Shown here: one piece after another, positions 55,408-63,997 of the stretch
How positions within the stretch are numbered: position 1 is the first letter of the stretch
Layout: each line of letters starts with the position of its first letter
DNA from: Rhodovulum sp.
GTDB taxonomy: Bacteria; Pseudomonadota; Alphaproteobacteria; Rhodobacterales; Rhodobacteraceae
NCBI GenBank assembly: GCA_020637615.1
Contig: JACKKC010000001.1
Coordinates: 199,847 to 263,846, forward strand
Direction of reading: 5' to 3'
DNA: 64,000 nucleotides
Program-made: the position numbers and the translations under genes
The notes under the pieces: generated by a model
What the model saw: only the letters and a program-made list of their open reading frames with translations
Told to the model about the DNA's origin: nothing
Database searches by the model: none

Positions 55408-56174
55408 CGGCCGGTGAAGACCGGCGGGCGCCGGTCGCGCTGGGCGGCGAGGCCCTCGGCATGGTCCGTCGAGGCGAAGCAGGCGGCGATGCGGCTTCGG
55501 GCCGCCTCGGCGTCGAGGCTGCCGCGGGACAGCTCGACGATGGTGCGCTTCATCCCGCGCACCGCCAGCGGGGCGAGGCCGGTGAGGACGCCCGTCATCT
55601 CCGCCAGCCTGGCGTCGAGCGCCTCGGGCGCCACCAGATGGTCGAGGAAGCCCATCGCCCGCAGGGCCTCGGCCTCGAAGGTCTCGGCGAGCAGGAACAT
55701 GCGCCGGGTCGCCTGCGCGCCGAGGCGGTCGAGGGCGCGGGCGATGCCGGCGGGCTCGTAGTGGATGCCGAGCCGGGCCGGGGGCACGAAGGCCCGCATG
55801 CCCTCGACGCCGACGCGGAAGTCGCAGGCGAGCGCGATCTCGACGCCGCCGCCGTAGACCCCGCCGTTCAGCCCCGCCAGCACCGGGACGGGGAATTCCT
55901 CGATGGCGTCGCAGAGCCGGGTCAGCGGGTTCTCGCTCCAGTCGGCGGCACCGACCTCGCCGAGGGAGGCGCCGGCGCAGAAGCTCCTGCCGCGGCCGGT
56001 CAGGACGAGGGCGCGCAGATCCTCGCGCCCGGCCCAGTCGGCGAGCAGGCCCGCGAGATCGCGCATCGCCGCCCGGTCGAGCGCGTTGTGGCTCTGCGGC
56101 GCGTTCAGGGTGATGCGGCCGACGGCGCCGTCGATCCCGGCCTCGATCATGGTCTCGGTCACGGGCTCGATCAT
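55404..56174 (-). CDS. Enoyl-CoA hydratase/isomerase-family protein (crotonase fold)
   Basis: 256 residues. The oxyanion segments GRSFCAGASLGEVGAADW and LNGGVYGGGVEIALACDFRV are clear, with the Glu in GGGVE corresponding to the first catalytic Glu of crotonase. The second catalytic Glu, usually in a QPE-LG context, is Ala here (FVPPARLGIHYEPAG). So it is probably not a classical hydratase but an isomerase, decarboxylase or similar acyl-CoA enzyme. It starts six bases after the xthA stop. Confidence 0.83.
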   Translation of the reverse strand: MIEPVTETMIEAGIDGAVGRITLNAPQSHNALDRAAMRDLAGLLADWAGREDLRALVLTGRGRSFCAGASLGEVGAADWSENPLTRLCDAIEEFPVPVLAGLNGGVYGGGVEIALACDFRVGVEGMRAFVPPARLGIHYEPAGIARALDRLGAQATRRMFLLAETFEAEALRAMGFLDHLVAPEALDARLAEMTGVLTGLAPLAVRGMKRTIVELSRGSLDAEAARSRIAACFASTDHAEGLAAQRDRRPPVFTGR

Positions 56175-56179
56175 GGCGC

Positions 56180-56965
56180 TCAGGCCTCGAATTCCGCGAA
56201 GACCGGCGCGTGGTCGCTCGGCTGCTCCCAGCCGCGCACGTGCCGGGCGATGCGGCTGCCGCCCGAACGCGCCGCGAGGTCGGGGCTGGCCCAGACGTGG
56301 TCGAGGCGCCGGCCCTTGTCGGCGGCGCTCCAGTCGGGGCTGCGGTAGGACCACCAGGAATAGAGCGGGCCCTCGGGGATGTCCTTGCGCGTCACGTCGA
56401 CCCAGCCCCCGGCCGCGCGCGCGGCCTCCAGCGCCTCGACCTCGACGGGGGTGTGCGAGACGACCTTGAGCAGCGCCTTGTGGTTCCAGACGTCGTCCTC
56501 GCGGGGCGCGATGTTGAGATCGCCCACGAGGATCGCGCGGGAGGGGCGCTCGGCGAACCAGTCGCGCAGCTCGGCGAGGAAGTCGAGCTTGTGGGCGAAT
56601 TTCGGATTGGCCTCGGGGTCAGGCAGGTCGCCGCCGGCCGGGATGTAGAGATTGTGCAGGGTGATGCCGGAGGGCAGCCGGGCGGCGACGTGGCGGGCGT
56701 CGCCCCTGGCGCAGAAGTCGCGCTGGCCGGCGTCCTCGATCGGGAGCCGCGAGAGGATCGCCACGCCGTTGTAGCCCTTCTGGCCGCGCGCCACGACGTG
56801 GGCATAGCCGAGTGCGGCGAAGCCCTCGAGCGGGAACTTGTCGAGCGGGGTCTTGATCTCCTGGAGGCAGAGCACGTCCGGCGCCTCCTCGCGCAGGAGC
56901 CGCAGCACGCTCGCCTCGCGCAGGCGGACCGAATTGATGTTCCAGGTGCAGATGGTGACGGTCAT
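56180..56965 (-). CDS. xthA: Exodeoxyribonuclease III
   Basis: An AP endonuclease and 3' exonuclease of base excision repair, 261 residues. TICTWNINSVRLREASVLRL begins it, LCLQEIKTPLDKFP has the metal Glu, and GQKGYNGVAILSR follows. VGDLNIAPREDDVWNH has the catalytic Asp-Asn, and PSDHAPVFAEFE the C-terminal Asp-His. It is the first gene of a two-gene unit with the crotonase. Confidence 0.94.
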   Translation of the reverse strand: MTVTICTWNINSVRLREASVLRLLREEAPDVLCLQEIKTPLDKFPLEGFAALGYAHVVARGQKGYNGVAILSRLPIEDAGQRDFCARGDARHVAARLPSGITLHNLYIPAGGDLPDPEANPKFAHKLDFLAELRDWFAERPSRAILVGDLNIAPREDDVWNHKALLKVVSHTPVEVEALEAARAAGGWVDVTRKDIPEGPLYSWWSYRSPDWSAADKGRRLDHVWASPDLAARSGGSRIARHVRGWEQPSDHAPVFAEFEA

Positions 56966-57050
56966 GGGACGCTCCGGAGGGATCGGCCCGGACTCATAGC
57001 GGCCCTGGCCGCGATCACAACCCGGAAGCGGCGGCTTCGAAGGGGGGCGC

Positions 57051-57072
57051 TGCCCGGCGGTGCCCGCCGGGC
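57051..57072 (-). repeat. 22-base dispersed palindromic repeat, inverted copy
   Basis: Exact reverse complement of 50700-50721, in the 180-base gap between the response regulator and xthA. Confidence 0.6.
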
Positions 57073-57145
57073 GAAGTGGTGAAGCTAGGCGCGCAAGGAA
57101 CTCGGGCCTACCGGTGGTGTGGCCAATGCGATCGCCCTGGCCGCG

Positions 57146-57832
57146 TCAGGCGACGAGGCGATAGCCGCCCGGCTCGGTCACGAGGATCGTCGCGTTCGAG
57201 GGATCGCGCTCGATCTTCTGGCGCAGGCGGTAGATGTGGGTCTCGAGCGTGTGGGTGGTCACGCCGGCATTGTAGCCCCAGACCTCGTGGAGCAGCACGT
57301 CGCGGGCCACCACGGCGCTGCCTGCGCGGTAGAGGTATTTCAGGATGTTGGTCTCCTTCTCGGTGAGGCGGATCTTGCGTTCCGCCTCGTCGAGCAGGAG
57401 CTTGGCCGCCGGCTTGAAGGTATAGGGTCCGACGCCGAAGACCGCGTCCTCGGATTGCTCGTGCTGGCGCAGCTGCGCCCGGATGCGCGCGAGCAGCACC
57501 GGCAGCTTGAAGGGCTTGGCGATGTAGTCGTTCGCGCCGGAATCGAGCCCGAGGATCTGGTCGCTGTCGGTGGTATGGCCGGTCAGCATGATCACCGGGC
57601 ATTTCACCCCCTGCTTGCGCATCAGCCGGCAGAGCTCGCGCCCGTCCATGTCGGGCAGGCCCACGTCGAGGATGACGAGGTCGTAGAGCTGCTCCCTGGC
57701 GCGCACGAGGCCGTCGGCGCCGTCGGCCGCCTCGAAGACGTCGAATTCCTCGGTGAGGACGAGCTGGTCGGCGAGCGCCTCGCGCAGGTCGGCGTCGTCG
57801 TCGACCATCAGGATCTTCTTGAGCGTGCTCAT
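57146..57832 (-). CDS. OmpR-family response regulator
   Basis: 228 residues. The receiver domain has KKILMVDDDADLREALADQL, the phospho-Asp in DLVILDVGLPDMDGREL (residue about 56), the Thr in VIMLTGHTT and the Lys in NDYIAKPFKLPVLLARI. The DNA-binding wing-helix has LTEKETNILKYLYRAG and ETHIYRLRQKIERDPSNATI. GGAGACAAAAC precedes the ATG. It resembles the CenR-type regulators of alphaproteobacteria as I remember them, but I am not certain enough to name it. No kinase is adjacent. Confidence 0.9.
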   Translation of the reverse strand: MSTLKKILMVDDDADLREALADQLVLTEEFDVFEAADGADGLVRAREQLYDLVILDVGLPDMDGRELCRLMRKQGVKCPVIMLTGHTTDSDQILGLDSGANDYIAKPFKLPVLLARIRAQLRQHEQSEDAVFGVGPYTFKPAAKLLLDEAERKIRLTEKETNILKYLYRAGSAVVARDVLLHEVWGYNAGVTTHTLETHIYRLRQKIERDPSNATILVTEPGGYRLVA

Positions 57833-57990
57833 GTTTTGTCTCCGTTTTCGCGTCAGCTGTTGGTTTTCCGCGCCGGCGGCAATATCCTTGGGGCCGGGGT
57901 CACGGGAAGGTGTGCGGAGCGCGGCAATTGTTTCATTCCGCGACCGGCCCGGATATCAGGACACCCCGCCCGGAGGGAGAAGACAGCATC

Positions 57991-59082
57991 ATGAGCCTCG
58001 GCCTGGACCCGGCGGAACTGCTCGCCCGCGCCCGCAGCGACCTGCGGATGGGGGCCGCGGTCGTGCTCCTCTCGGGGGAGGAGGCGGCGCTGGTGCTGGC
58101 CGCCGAGACCGCGACGGCGGCGCGCCTGGCTGACCTGCGCGCGCTCGGCGGGGTCGATCTGGCGCTGACTGCGCGGCGGGCGGGAACGCTGAAGGCGCGG
58201 GCCTATGACGGCGACCTGGCGCGGGTTGTGTTCCCGGCCGAGGCGGATCTCGCCTGGGTCCGGGCGACGGCGGATCCGTCCGCGGATTTGGACTGGCCGA
58301 TGAAGGGGCCATACGTCACGCGGCGCGAGGGGGCGGCGGATCTGCATCGCGCGGCGCTCGCCATGTGCAAGCGCGCGCATCTCCTGCCCGCGGCGCTGGT
58401 GGCGGTGCTGCCCCGGGCGCAGGCGGAGGCGCTGGCGGAGGCGGCGGGGCTGAGCCGGCTCGACGCCGCGCTGGTGCCGGCGGAGAGCGCGCCGGTCCCG
58501 GTCTTCGAGGTGGCGGCGGCGCGGGTGCCGCTCGAGGTGGCGGAAGCGGGGCGGGTGCGCGTGTTCCGGCCGCTCGACGGCGGCGAGGAGCATTACGCGG
58601 TAGAGATCGGCGCGCCGGACCGCGGCCAGCCGGTGCTCTGCCGGCTGCATTCGGCCTGCTTCACCGGCGACCTGATCGGCAGCCTGAAATGCGATTGCGG
58701 GCCGCAGCTCCATGCCGCGCTCGAGCAGATCGGCGCGGCGGGCGCGGGCGTGCTGCTCTATCTCAACCAGGAGGGGCGCGGCATCGGGCTCGCCAACAAG
58801 ATGCGGGCCTATGCCCTGCAGGACCAGGGCTTCGACACGGTGGAGGCCAACCACCGGCTCGGCTTCGAGGACGACGAGCGGGATTTCCGGCTCGGTGCGA
58901 ACATGCTGACCTCGCTGGGGTTCTCGCGCGTCCGGCTGATGACCAACAACCCCGCCAAGGTCGCGATGATGGAGAGCTGCGGCCTGCGCGTGGTGGAGCG
59001 GGTGCCGCTGCGGGTCGGGGTGACCCGGCACAATGCCGCCTATCTGCAGACCAAGGTGGCGAAATCCGGCCATCTGCCGTGA
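57991..59082 (+). CDS. ribA: GTP cyclohydrolase II with unusual N-terminal domain
   Basis: Makes the first committed intermediate of riboflavin from GTP. The catalytic half (about residues 190-363) has the zinc cysteines in LHSACFTGDLIGSLKCDCGP, QEGRGIGLANKMRAYALQDQ and ANHRLGFEDDERDFRLGANM, then LMTNNPAKVAMMESCGLRVV. The N-terminal 170 residues are not a clear DHBP synthase (RibB) domain. I see no catalytic motif there, and the FPAEADLAWVRATADPSADL region seems family-specific. The frame is open from 57910. Confidence 0.9.
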   Translation: MSLGLDPAELLARARSDLRMGAAVVLLSGEEAALVLAAETATAARLADLRALGGVDLALTARRAGTLKARAYDGDLARVVFPAEADLAWVRATADPSADLDWPMKGPYVTRREGAADLHRAALAMCKRAHLLPAALVAVLPRAQAEALAEAAGLSRLDAALVPAESAPVPVFEVAAARVPLEVAEAGRVRVFRPLDGGEEHYAVEIGAPDRGQPVLCRLHSACFTGDLIGSLKCDCGPQLHAALEQIGAAGAGVLLYLNQEGRGIGLANKMRAYALQDQGFDTVEANHRLGFEDDERDFRLGANMLTSLGFSRVRLMTNNPAKVAMMESCGLRVVERVPLRVGVTRHNAAYLQTKVAKSGHLP

Positions 59083-59567
59083 CGCCGGCCGATCTCGTGG
59101 TCGGGCGCTGGGGGGCGCGCTTCCTCGGGCGGCGCTTTCCCTGCGCGGTCGGTCGTGGCGGCATCGGCGAGAAGCACTGCGAAGGCGACGGGATCACCCC
59201 CGCAGGCCGCCACCGGTTCGAGGCGGTTCTGGTGCGGCGCGACCGCCATGCCCTCGTCGGCCGGGCCATCGGCCCGCGGGACGGCTGGTCCGACGATCCC
59301 GGTGATCCGGCCTATAATTGCCTCGTCCGGCGGCCGCACGGGTACCGCCACGAAGCGCTGCGCCGGGCCGATCCGATGTACGACCTCGTGGCGGTGCTCG
59401 ACTGGAACCGGCATCCGCCGATCGCGGGGCGGGGGAGCGCGATCTTCCTCCATGTCTGGCGCGCGCCCCGCCAGCCGACCGCGGGCTGCATCGCCTTCCG
59501 CCGCGAGGATCTCGCCTGGATCCTCGCCCGCTGGACGCCGCGAAGCCGGGTGCTGGTGCGCGGGTGA
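59079..59567 (+). CDS. L,D-transpeptidase (YkuD) family protein
   Basis: 162 residues with a GTG start overlapping the ribA stop. GEKHCEGDGITPAGRHRFEA and HVWRAPRQPTAGCIAFRRED form the YkuD catalytic region with His and Cys. No signal peptide or membrane span is seen in the chosen frame, odd for an enzyme that crosslinks peptidoglycan outside the membrane. It may have another role or rely on a different export route. Confidence 0.82.
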   Translation: MTPADLVVGRWGARFLGRRFPCAVGRGGIGEKHCEGDGITPAGRHRFEAVLVRRDRHALVGRAIGPRDGWSDDPGDPAYNCLVRRPHGYRHEALRRADPMYDLVAVLDWNRHPPIAGRGSAIFLHVWRAPRQPTAGCIAFRREDLAWILARWTPRSRVLVRG

Positions 59568-59870
59568 TCCTGGCGGCGCTTGTGCGTGACTGTCGCTGCG
59601 AACCGAATCCGGGCCTCGGGAAAGGGAGAAGGCCGCGCCCGGCGTGGTCCCGATCGACAGGGGTCGATCGGGCTGGGTAACTTGGCGGGCGCTGGACGAT
59701 AGTCCAAGGCGGATCGGTTGGGTTGGGGTGGTGCGGAACCGGCGGTCGGCCTGTTGGCCGATTGCTTGTTTTCCCGTGCCCGTTGGCACGGGCCCCTGTC
59801 CTGCCCGACAGGAATCTGCCAGTATGAAATCCTTGGGCCGTGGAAGGCGTCGTCCGTCCTGCCGGGCCGG
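59568..59870. other. Gene-free gap with convergent terminators
   Basis: Between the convergent transpeptidase and hydrolase genes. It holds a relative of the repeat B hairpin (GGCCGCGCC, about 59632-59650), an ATCGACAGGGGTCGAT inverted repeat, and a CCCGTGCC/GGCACGGG stem at 59775-59794. No coding frame stands out. Confidence 0.5.
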
Positions 59871-60836
59871 TCAGGGCTCGGTGGCGGGGCGGGCATGGGC
59901 TTCGAGGAAGCGCGCGATCCGGTCCCGCAGCGCCGCGTGATGGCCGAGCAGCAGATGGCCGCCGTCGGCGAGCGGCAGGAATTCCGCCTCGGGGATGGTC
60001 GCGCCGAGCGCGGCGCCGATCTCGAAGAGATTGATGGAATCGTCGCGCGCGTGGACGATTAGGCTGGGCGCGCGGATCGATTCCGGCGCGTAGTCCGCGG
60101 CGGGGTCGATGGCGGCGGCCTCGTTGCCGAGGCCGGGCAGGCGCGCCGTGACCGGCAGGAAGCCGTCGATGAGCCCGTCGAGGAAAGCCGCCTCGTCTTC
60201 GGTCATGCCGTCCCGCAGCGAGGACGGGGCGTCGAAGATCGGCGCCAGCGCCCATCGGGCGCCGTGCTCGAGCAGCCAGTAGGGGAGATTCGTCGCGAAG
60301 AGCGCCTGGTACGCCCAGCCGGGCAGCGGCAGGGCCTGGTCGGCGAGGCCGAAGGGCGTGAACGGCGCCGAGGAGAGCAGCACGAGCGCGGTCGTGCGCT
60401 CGGGATGGAAGGTCGCGAACTGCAGCGCCGGCGGAACGCCGCCCGACATGGCGAGGATCGCCGCGCGCTCCTCGCCGAGCGCGTCGAGCAGGGCCGCCAG
60501 CGCGTCGGCCTGGGCGAGCGGCGAGGCGTCGGCGGGCAGCGGCGAGCGGAGATAGCCGAAGCGCGACACCACGATCCAGCGGAACCCCGGCGGGCCGAAG
60601 GCCTGCACCAGCCGCTCGCCCTGGTCGTAGCCGCCGCCGGCGCCGTGAAGCACCAGCACGGCCGGTCCCTCGCCGTGCACCGCCGCTTCGACCGGACCGC
60701 GCGCGGTTTCGTAGACCCGGCTGCCGGCGGCGAGCCGCGCCTCCGTCGTGCGCATGTCGCGGGTGTATAGCCAGCCGGTGACGGCGCCCGCACCGAGCAG
60801 GGCGAGTGCGGCGATTAGCCAGCGGCGGCCTGTCAT
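59871..60836 (-). CDS. Alpha/beta hydrolase, membrane-anchored
   Basis: 321 residues from 60836. An N-terminal hydrophobic segment (RRWLIAALALLGAGAVTGWL) suggests an anchor or uncleaved signal. The fold shows the oxyanion HGAGGGYDQGERLVQAF, the nucleophile Ser in ILAMSGGVPPAL (AxSGG instead of the usual GxSxG), the Asp in LIVHARDDSINLFEIG and the His in ADGGHLLLGH. Substrate unknown. Divergent from the GH25 gene. Confidence 0.85.
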   Translation of the reverse strand: MTGRRWLIAALALLGAGAVTGWLYTRDMRTTEARLAAGSRVYETARGPVEAAVHGEGPAVLVLHGAGGGYDQGERLVQAFGPPGFRWIVVSRFGYLRSPLPADASPLAQADALAALLDALGEERAAILAMSGGVPPALQFATFHPERTTALVLLSSAPFTPFGLADQALPLPGWAYQALFATNLPYWLLEHGARWALAPIFDAPSSLRDGMTEDEAAFLDGLIDGFLPVTARLPGLGNEAAAIDPAADYAPESIRAPSLIVHARDDSINLFEIGAALGATIPEAEFLPLADGGHLLLGHHAALRDRIARFLEAHARPATEP

Positions 60837-61084
60837 GGCGCGCGGTCCTTCCCGATGCCTCGCGTCAGTCTCGGCCGCCGCGCGGCGCGAATCAAGCTGG
60901 CGCAACCGGCCCGGCGGGCGCCTCGGCCCGCAGGCCGGGGCCGGCGGAGGGCGGGAGGTGAGTCCGGCCCGCATCAGGGTCGGAAAAATCTGCGTGGCCT
61001 CGAAGGGAATGGCTGACGGACGAGTCCCGTCCCGCTATCGTGCCTGCGGGCGCCGAGGGTGATTCGAAACGGAGTACCAAGAGC

Positions 61085-61864
61085 TTGCGAGTCTTTCTTT
61101 TGCTCCTCCTCGGCCTGGCGGCGGCCTCCTGCGGACCTTCGCGGCACGACGTGCCGAACAGCCGGGCCGCGACGAACGTTCCCGCCTTCGGGGACACCGA
61201 TCCCCATGAATGGGACGCGCTCAGCCCCTGGCTCTACCCGGTCCATGGCATCGACGTGTCCAAGTACCAGGGAGACATCGACTGGCAGCGGGTGCGCGCC
61301 TCGGGCACGTCCTTCGCCTATATCAAGGCGACCGAGGGCGGCGACGTGGCCGACGAGCGCTTCGCCGACAACTGGCACGGCGCCGCCCGGGCCGGGCTGC
61401 CGCGCGGCGCCTATCACTATTACTACTTCTGCCGGACCGCGGCGGAGCAGGCCGATTGGTTCATCTCCCACGTCCCGTCGGACGGCGGCGCGCTGCCGGC
61501 GGTGCTCGACATGGAATGGACGCACAAGTCGCGCACCTGCACCAAGCGCCCGGCGCCCGAGACGGTCCGCGCCGAGATGGAGGTCTATCTCGAAAGGGTG
61601 GCGCGGCACTACGGCAAGCGGCCGATCGTCTATACCACGGTCGATTTCTACCACGAGAACGACCTCGGCCGGATGCGCGGCACCGATTTCTGGCTGCGCT
61701 CGGTGGCAGGGCATCCTTCGGCGATCTATCCCAACCAGAAATGGGCGTTCTGGCAATATACCGGGACCGGGGTGGTGCCGGGCATCGCCGGGAACACCGA
61801 CATCAACGTCTTCGCGGGAACGCGGCCGCAATGGTCGCAATGGCTGGCGGCCAACGCGCGCTAG
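61085..61864 (+). CDS. GH25 lysozyme-like lipoprotein
   Basis: About 259 residues from a TTG at 61085 with GGAG upstream; a GTG at 61040 is an alternative. The signal LRVFLLLLLGLAAASC ends in a lipobox Cys. The GH25 domain has HGIDVSKYQGDIDWQRVRAS, AYIKATEGGDVADERF, GAYHYYYFC, the acidic pair in PAVLDMEWTH, and FWQYTGTGVVPGIAGNTDIN. It probably cuts peptidoglycan glycan strands from a membrane-attached position. Confidence 0.9.
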   Translation: MRVFLLLLLGLAAASCGPSRHDVPNSRAATNVPAFGDTDPHEWDALSPWLYPVHGIDVSKYQGDIDWQRVRASGTSFAYIKATEGGDVADERFADNWHGAARAGLPRGAYHYYYFCRTAAEQADWFISHVPSDGGALPAVLDMEWTHKSRTCTKRPAPETVRAEMEVYLERVARHYGKRPIVYTTVDFYHENDLGRMRGTDFWLRSVAGHPSAIYPNQKWAFWQYTGTGVVPGIAGNTDINVFAGTRPQWSQWLAANAR

Positions 61865-61909
61865 CAGGCCCGATTGCCAGCGGCGGGCAGCTTGCGCTAG
61901 GGCTTGGCG

Positions 61910-62707
61910 ATGAAGCCGATGCTGGTCCTGCAGCTGCGCCCCGAGACGGAGGCCGCCGCCGACGAATTCGCCGCCATCCTGCGCAAGGGCGGGCTGGCGG
62001 CAGGCGAGGTGCGGCGAGTTCGGCTCGACCGGGAGGATCTGCCGGAGGACCTCGATCCCGGGGATTTCGCCGGGGTGATCGTCGGCGGTGGGCCGGGCTG
62101 CGTCAGCGACGACGCGGCGAAGAAGTCGCCGGTGGAGCGGCGCATCGAGGCGGCGGTCCTGGGGCTGATGCCCGCGGTCGTGGCGCGCGACCTGCCTTTC
62201 CTGGGCTGCTGCTACGGCATCGGCATTCTCGCCCATCACCTGGGCGCCGAGGTGAGCAAGGCGCGCTATTCCGAGCCGGTGGGCGCCGTGGAATGCCGGG
62301 TGACCGAGGCGGGGCGGTCGGATCCGCTGCTGGAGGGGTTTCCCGCCACCTTCCGCGCCTTCGTCGGCCACAAGGAGGCGGTGCAGGCCCTGCCGCGGGG
62401 CTGCGTGCATCTGGTCGCCTCCGATCCCTGTCCCTTCCAGATGATCCGCCACGGGCGGCGGGTCTATGCGACGCAGTTCCACCCCGAGGCCGATGCCGAC
62501 GGCTTCGAGACGCGGATCCGGATCTACGGCGGCCGGGGCTATTTCCCGCCCGAGGACGCCGCAAGGCTGGTCGCCATGTGCCGGGCCGAGACGGTGACCA
62601 TGCCGGAGGTGATCCTTGCGCGCTTCGTCGCGGCCTGCCGGCGCGGCTGGGAACATCCGGAGCGGGACGCCGCGGGCGAGCGGGTGGCGCCCGGGGCGAT
62701 GCCGTGA
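61910..62707 (+). CDS. Class I glutamine amidotransferase domain protein
   Basis: 265 residues. Class I motifs are FAGVIVGGGPGCVSDDAAKK, the nucleophile Cys in LPFLGCCYGIGILAHHLGAE and the His-Glu in VYATQFHPEADADGFETRIR. It resembles stand-alone GMP synthase-like amidotransferases, some of which act as gamma-glutamyl peptidases. No synthetase partner is adjacent. A TTG at 61904 is an alternative start. It follows the GH25 gene by 45 bases. Confidence 0.87.
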   Translation: MKPMLVLQLRPETEAAADEFAAILRKGGLAAGEVRRVRLDREDLPEDLDPGDFAGVIVGGGPGCVSDDAAKKSPVERRIEAAVLGLMPAVVARDLPFLGCCYGIGILAHHLGAEVSKARYSEPVGAVECRVTEAGRSDPLLEGFPATFRAFVGHKEAVQALPRGCVHLVASDPCPFQMIRHGRRVYATQFHPEADADGFETRIRIYGGRGYFPPEDAARLVAMCRAETVTMPEVILARFVAACRRGWEHPERDAAGERVAPGAMP

Positions 62708-62851
62708 GCTGAGGCGCCCCCTCCGGGCGTAGGGTCCGCGCTCCGGGAGGGGCAGTTGCGAATCTTCTTCAGATGGATGGTTCGTGCCCGGACGGCCAGC
62801 GAGAAGCTAATCTCGGGCCGCGCGCCAGCAGGGCCTGCGGCACCGGGCCGA

Positions 62852-63997
62852 TCACGCGACGAGCATGTGGACCCGGTAGCGTTCCGCGACCGCGTCGATC
62901 AGGATCGCGATTTGCCGCGCTTCGTGCCGGCCATCGGAGTGCCCGGTAAGGGATCTTGCGAGCAGGGGAAGGCGCCCACTCCTGTCGGCGGTGTCGATGA
63001 GCGCCGCGGCGCGGGTCGGGCCGGGGGGCAAGTCTTCGAACGCGGTGGCGGCGAGGCCTCTCGGCCACCAAGGCACCTCTTCGGCGAGTTGAGCGATCGC
63101 CGCACTCAGCCCTGGGATCGGCTCCCGTCGGTCGAGAAGCAGTCGGAGGGGCGCGTGGAATTCGGGAAGCCGACCCGGGAGGAGGGTGGCGAGGAGCGCA
63201 CCAGGGATCTCCTCGGGGCTGGCGGTGACCTCCGCGCCCTTCAACTCGTTCTCGATGCGCAGGAGGTCACTCGACATGGTGCTGCCCCTGCGCTCCCGAA
63301 GGTCGATGAGCAGGTCGGCCGCCTTGCCCGGCAGCCCCCGTCCGTTGTTCACGGCGAGTTGGCCTTCAACGAGCGCGCGCACGACCGCCGGGTCGAGCAG
63401 CGGCAAGACCTCCGCCCGTGCACGAAGGACATGGCCGGGGGCTCCGGCCACCTGGGCGAGGCGCCAGAGGAGGGTCGTGTCGGCGGGAGGTTCGAGGAGC
63501 CGCTCGATCGTCTCCCCGGCCTCCCGTGGCAGGAAGGTGCGGAGATCGAGGTCTGCAAGCCCGGCAACGATCCAGGCCGTCGCGATCGCCGTCCCGGCGC
63601 CCGGACTCGCCCGGGCGGCCAGCGCGAGCCGGTCGCCGAATCCGGCTGCTTGCGCAGGCTCGCGGAACCAGGCGGCTACCGCCTGCGCGAGGTCGCGGCG
63701 GTGGTCCCCGCCCGGGCCGGAGAGGAGCGTCGCCGTCGCGGCGAGATGGGCGGGGTGCTGAAGACCCGAGGGCGAGGGCTCGGTCGCGCCGTCCCGGACG
63801 ATCCGGTCGAGGAGGGCGGTCGCAAGGCGCGGAGCCTCCCCGGCCACGCGGCCGAACTCGCAGGCGGCGAAGTGCGCCTGGAGAATCTCGTCCGACGCGG
63901 TATCGGCGGCCTCGGCGGCGACGGCCGGGTCTTCCGTCTCTTCGAGAAGGCTCCGTTCGAGGCCCTCGGCAAGCTGCCGGGTCCGGCGCTTCGTCAC
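62852..63997 (-). CDS. Unrecognised protein, possibly cut by the right edge
   Basis: A 381-codon frame whose first possible start in the window is a GTG at 63997, three bases from the edge; it may begin outside. I recognise no domain. The sequence is Leu/Ala/Glu-rich and looks like stacked helices (for example RALVEGQLAVNNGRGLPGKA and LRIENELKGAEVTASPEEIP), with no membrane span or signal. It might be a helical-repeat protein. Codon use is GC-rich like the rest. The 144 bases before it hold no gene. Confidence 0.6.
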   Translation of the reverse strand: MTKRRTRQLAEGLERSLLEETEDPAVAAEAADTASDEILQAHFAACEFGRVAGEAPRLATALLDRIVRDGATEPSPSGLQHPAHLAATATLLSGPGGDHRRDLAQAVAAWFREPAQAAGFGDRLALAARASPGAGTAIATAWIVAGLADLDLRTFLPREAGETIERLLEPPADTTLLWRLAQVAGAPGHVLRARAEVLPLLDPAVVRALVEGQLAVNNGRGLPGKAADLLIDLRERRGSTMSSDLLRIENELKGAEVTASPEEIPGALLATLLPGRLPEFHAPLRLLLDRREPIPGLSAAIAQLAEEVPWWPRGLAATAFEDLPPGPTRAAALIDTADRSGRLPLLARSLTGHSDGRHEARQIAILIDAVAERYRVHMLVA

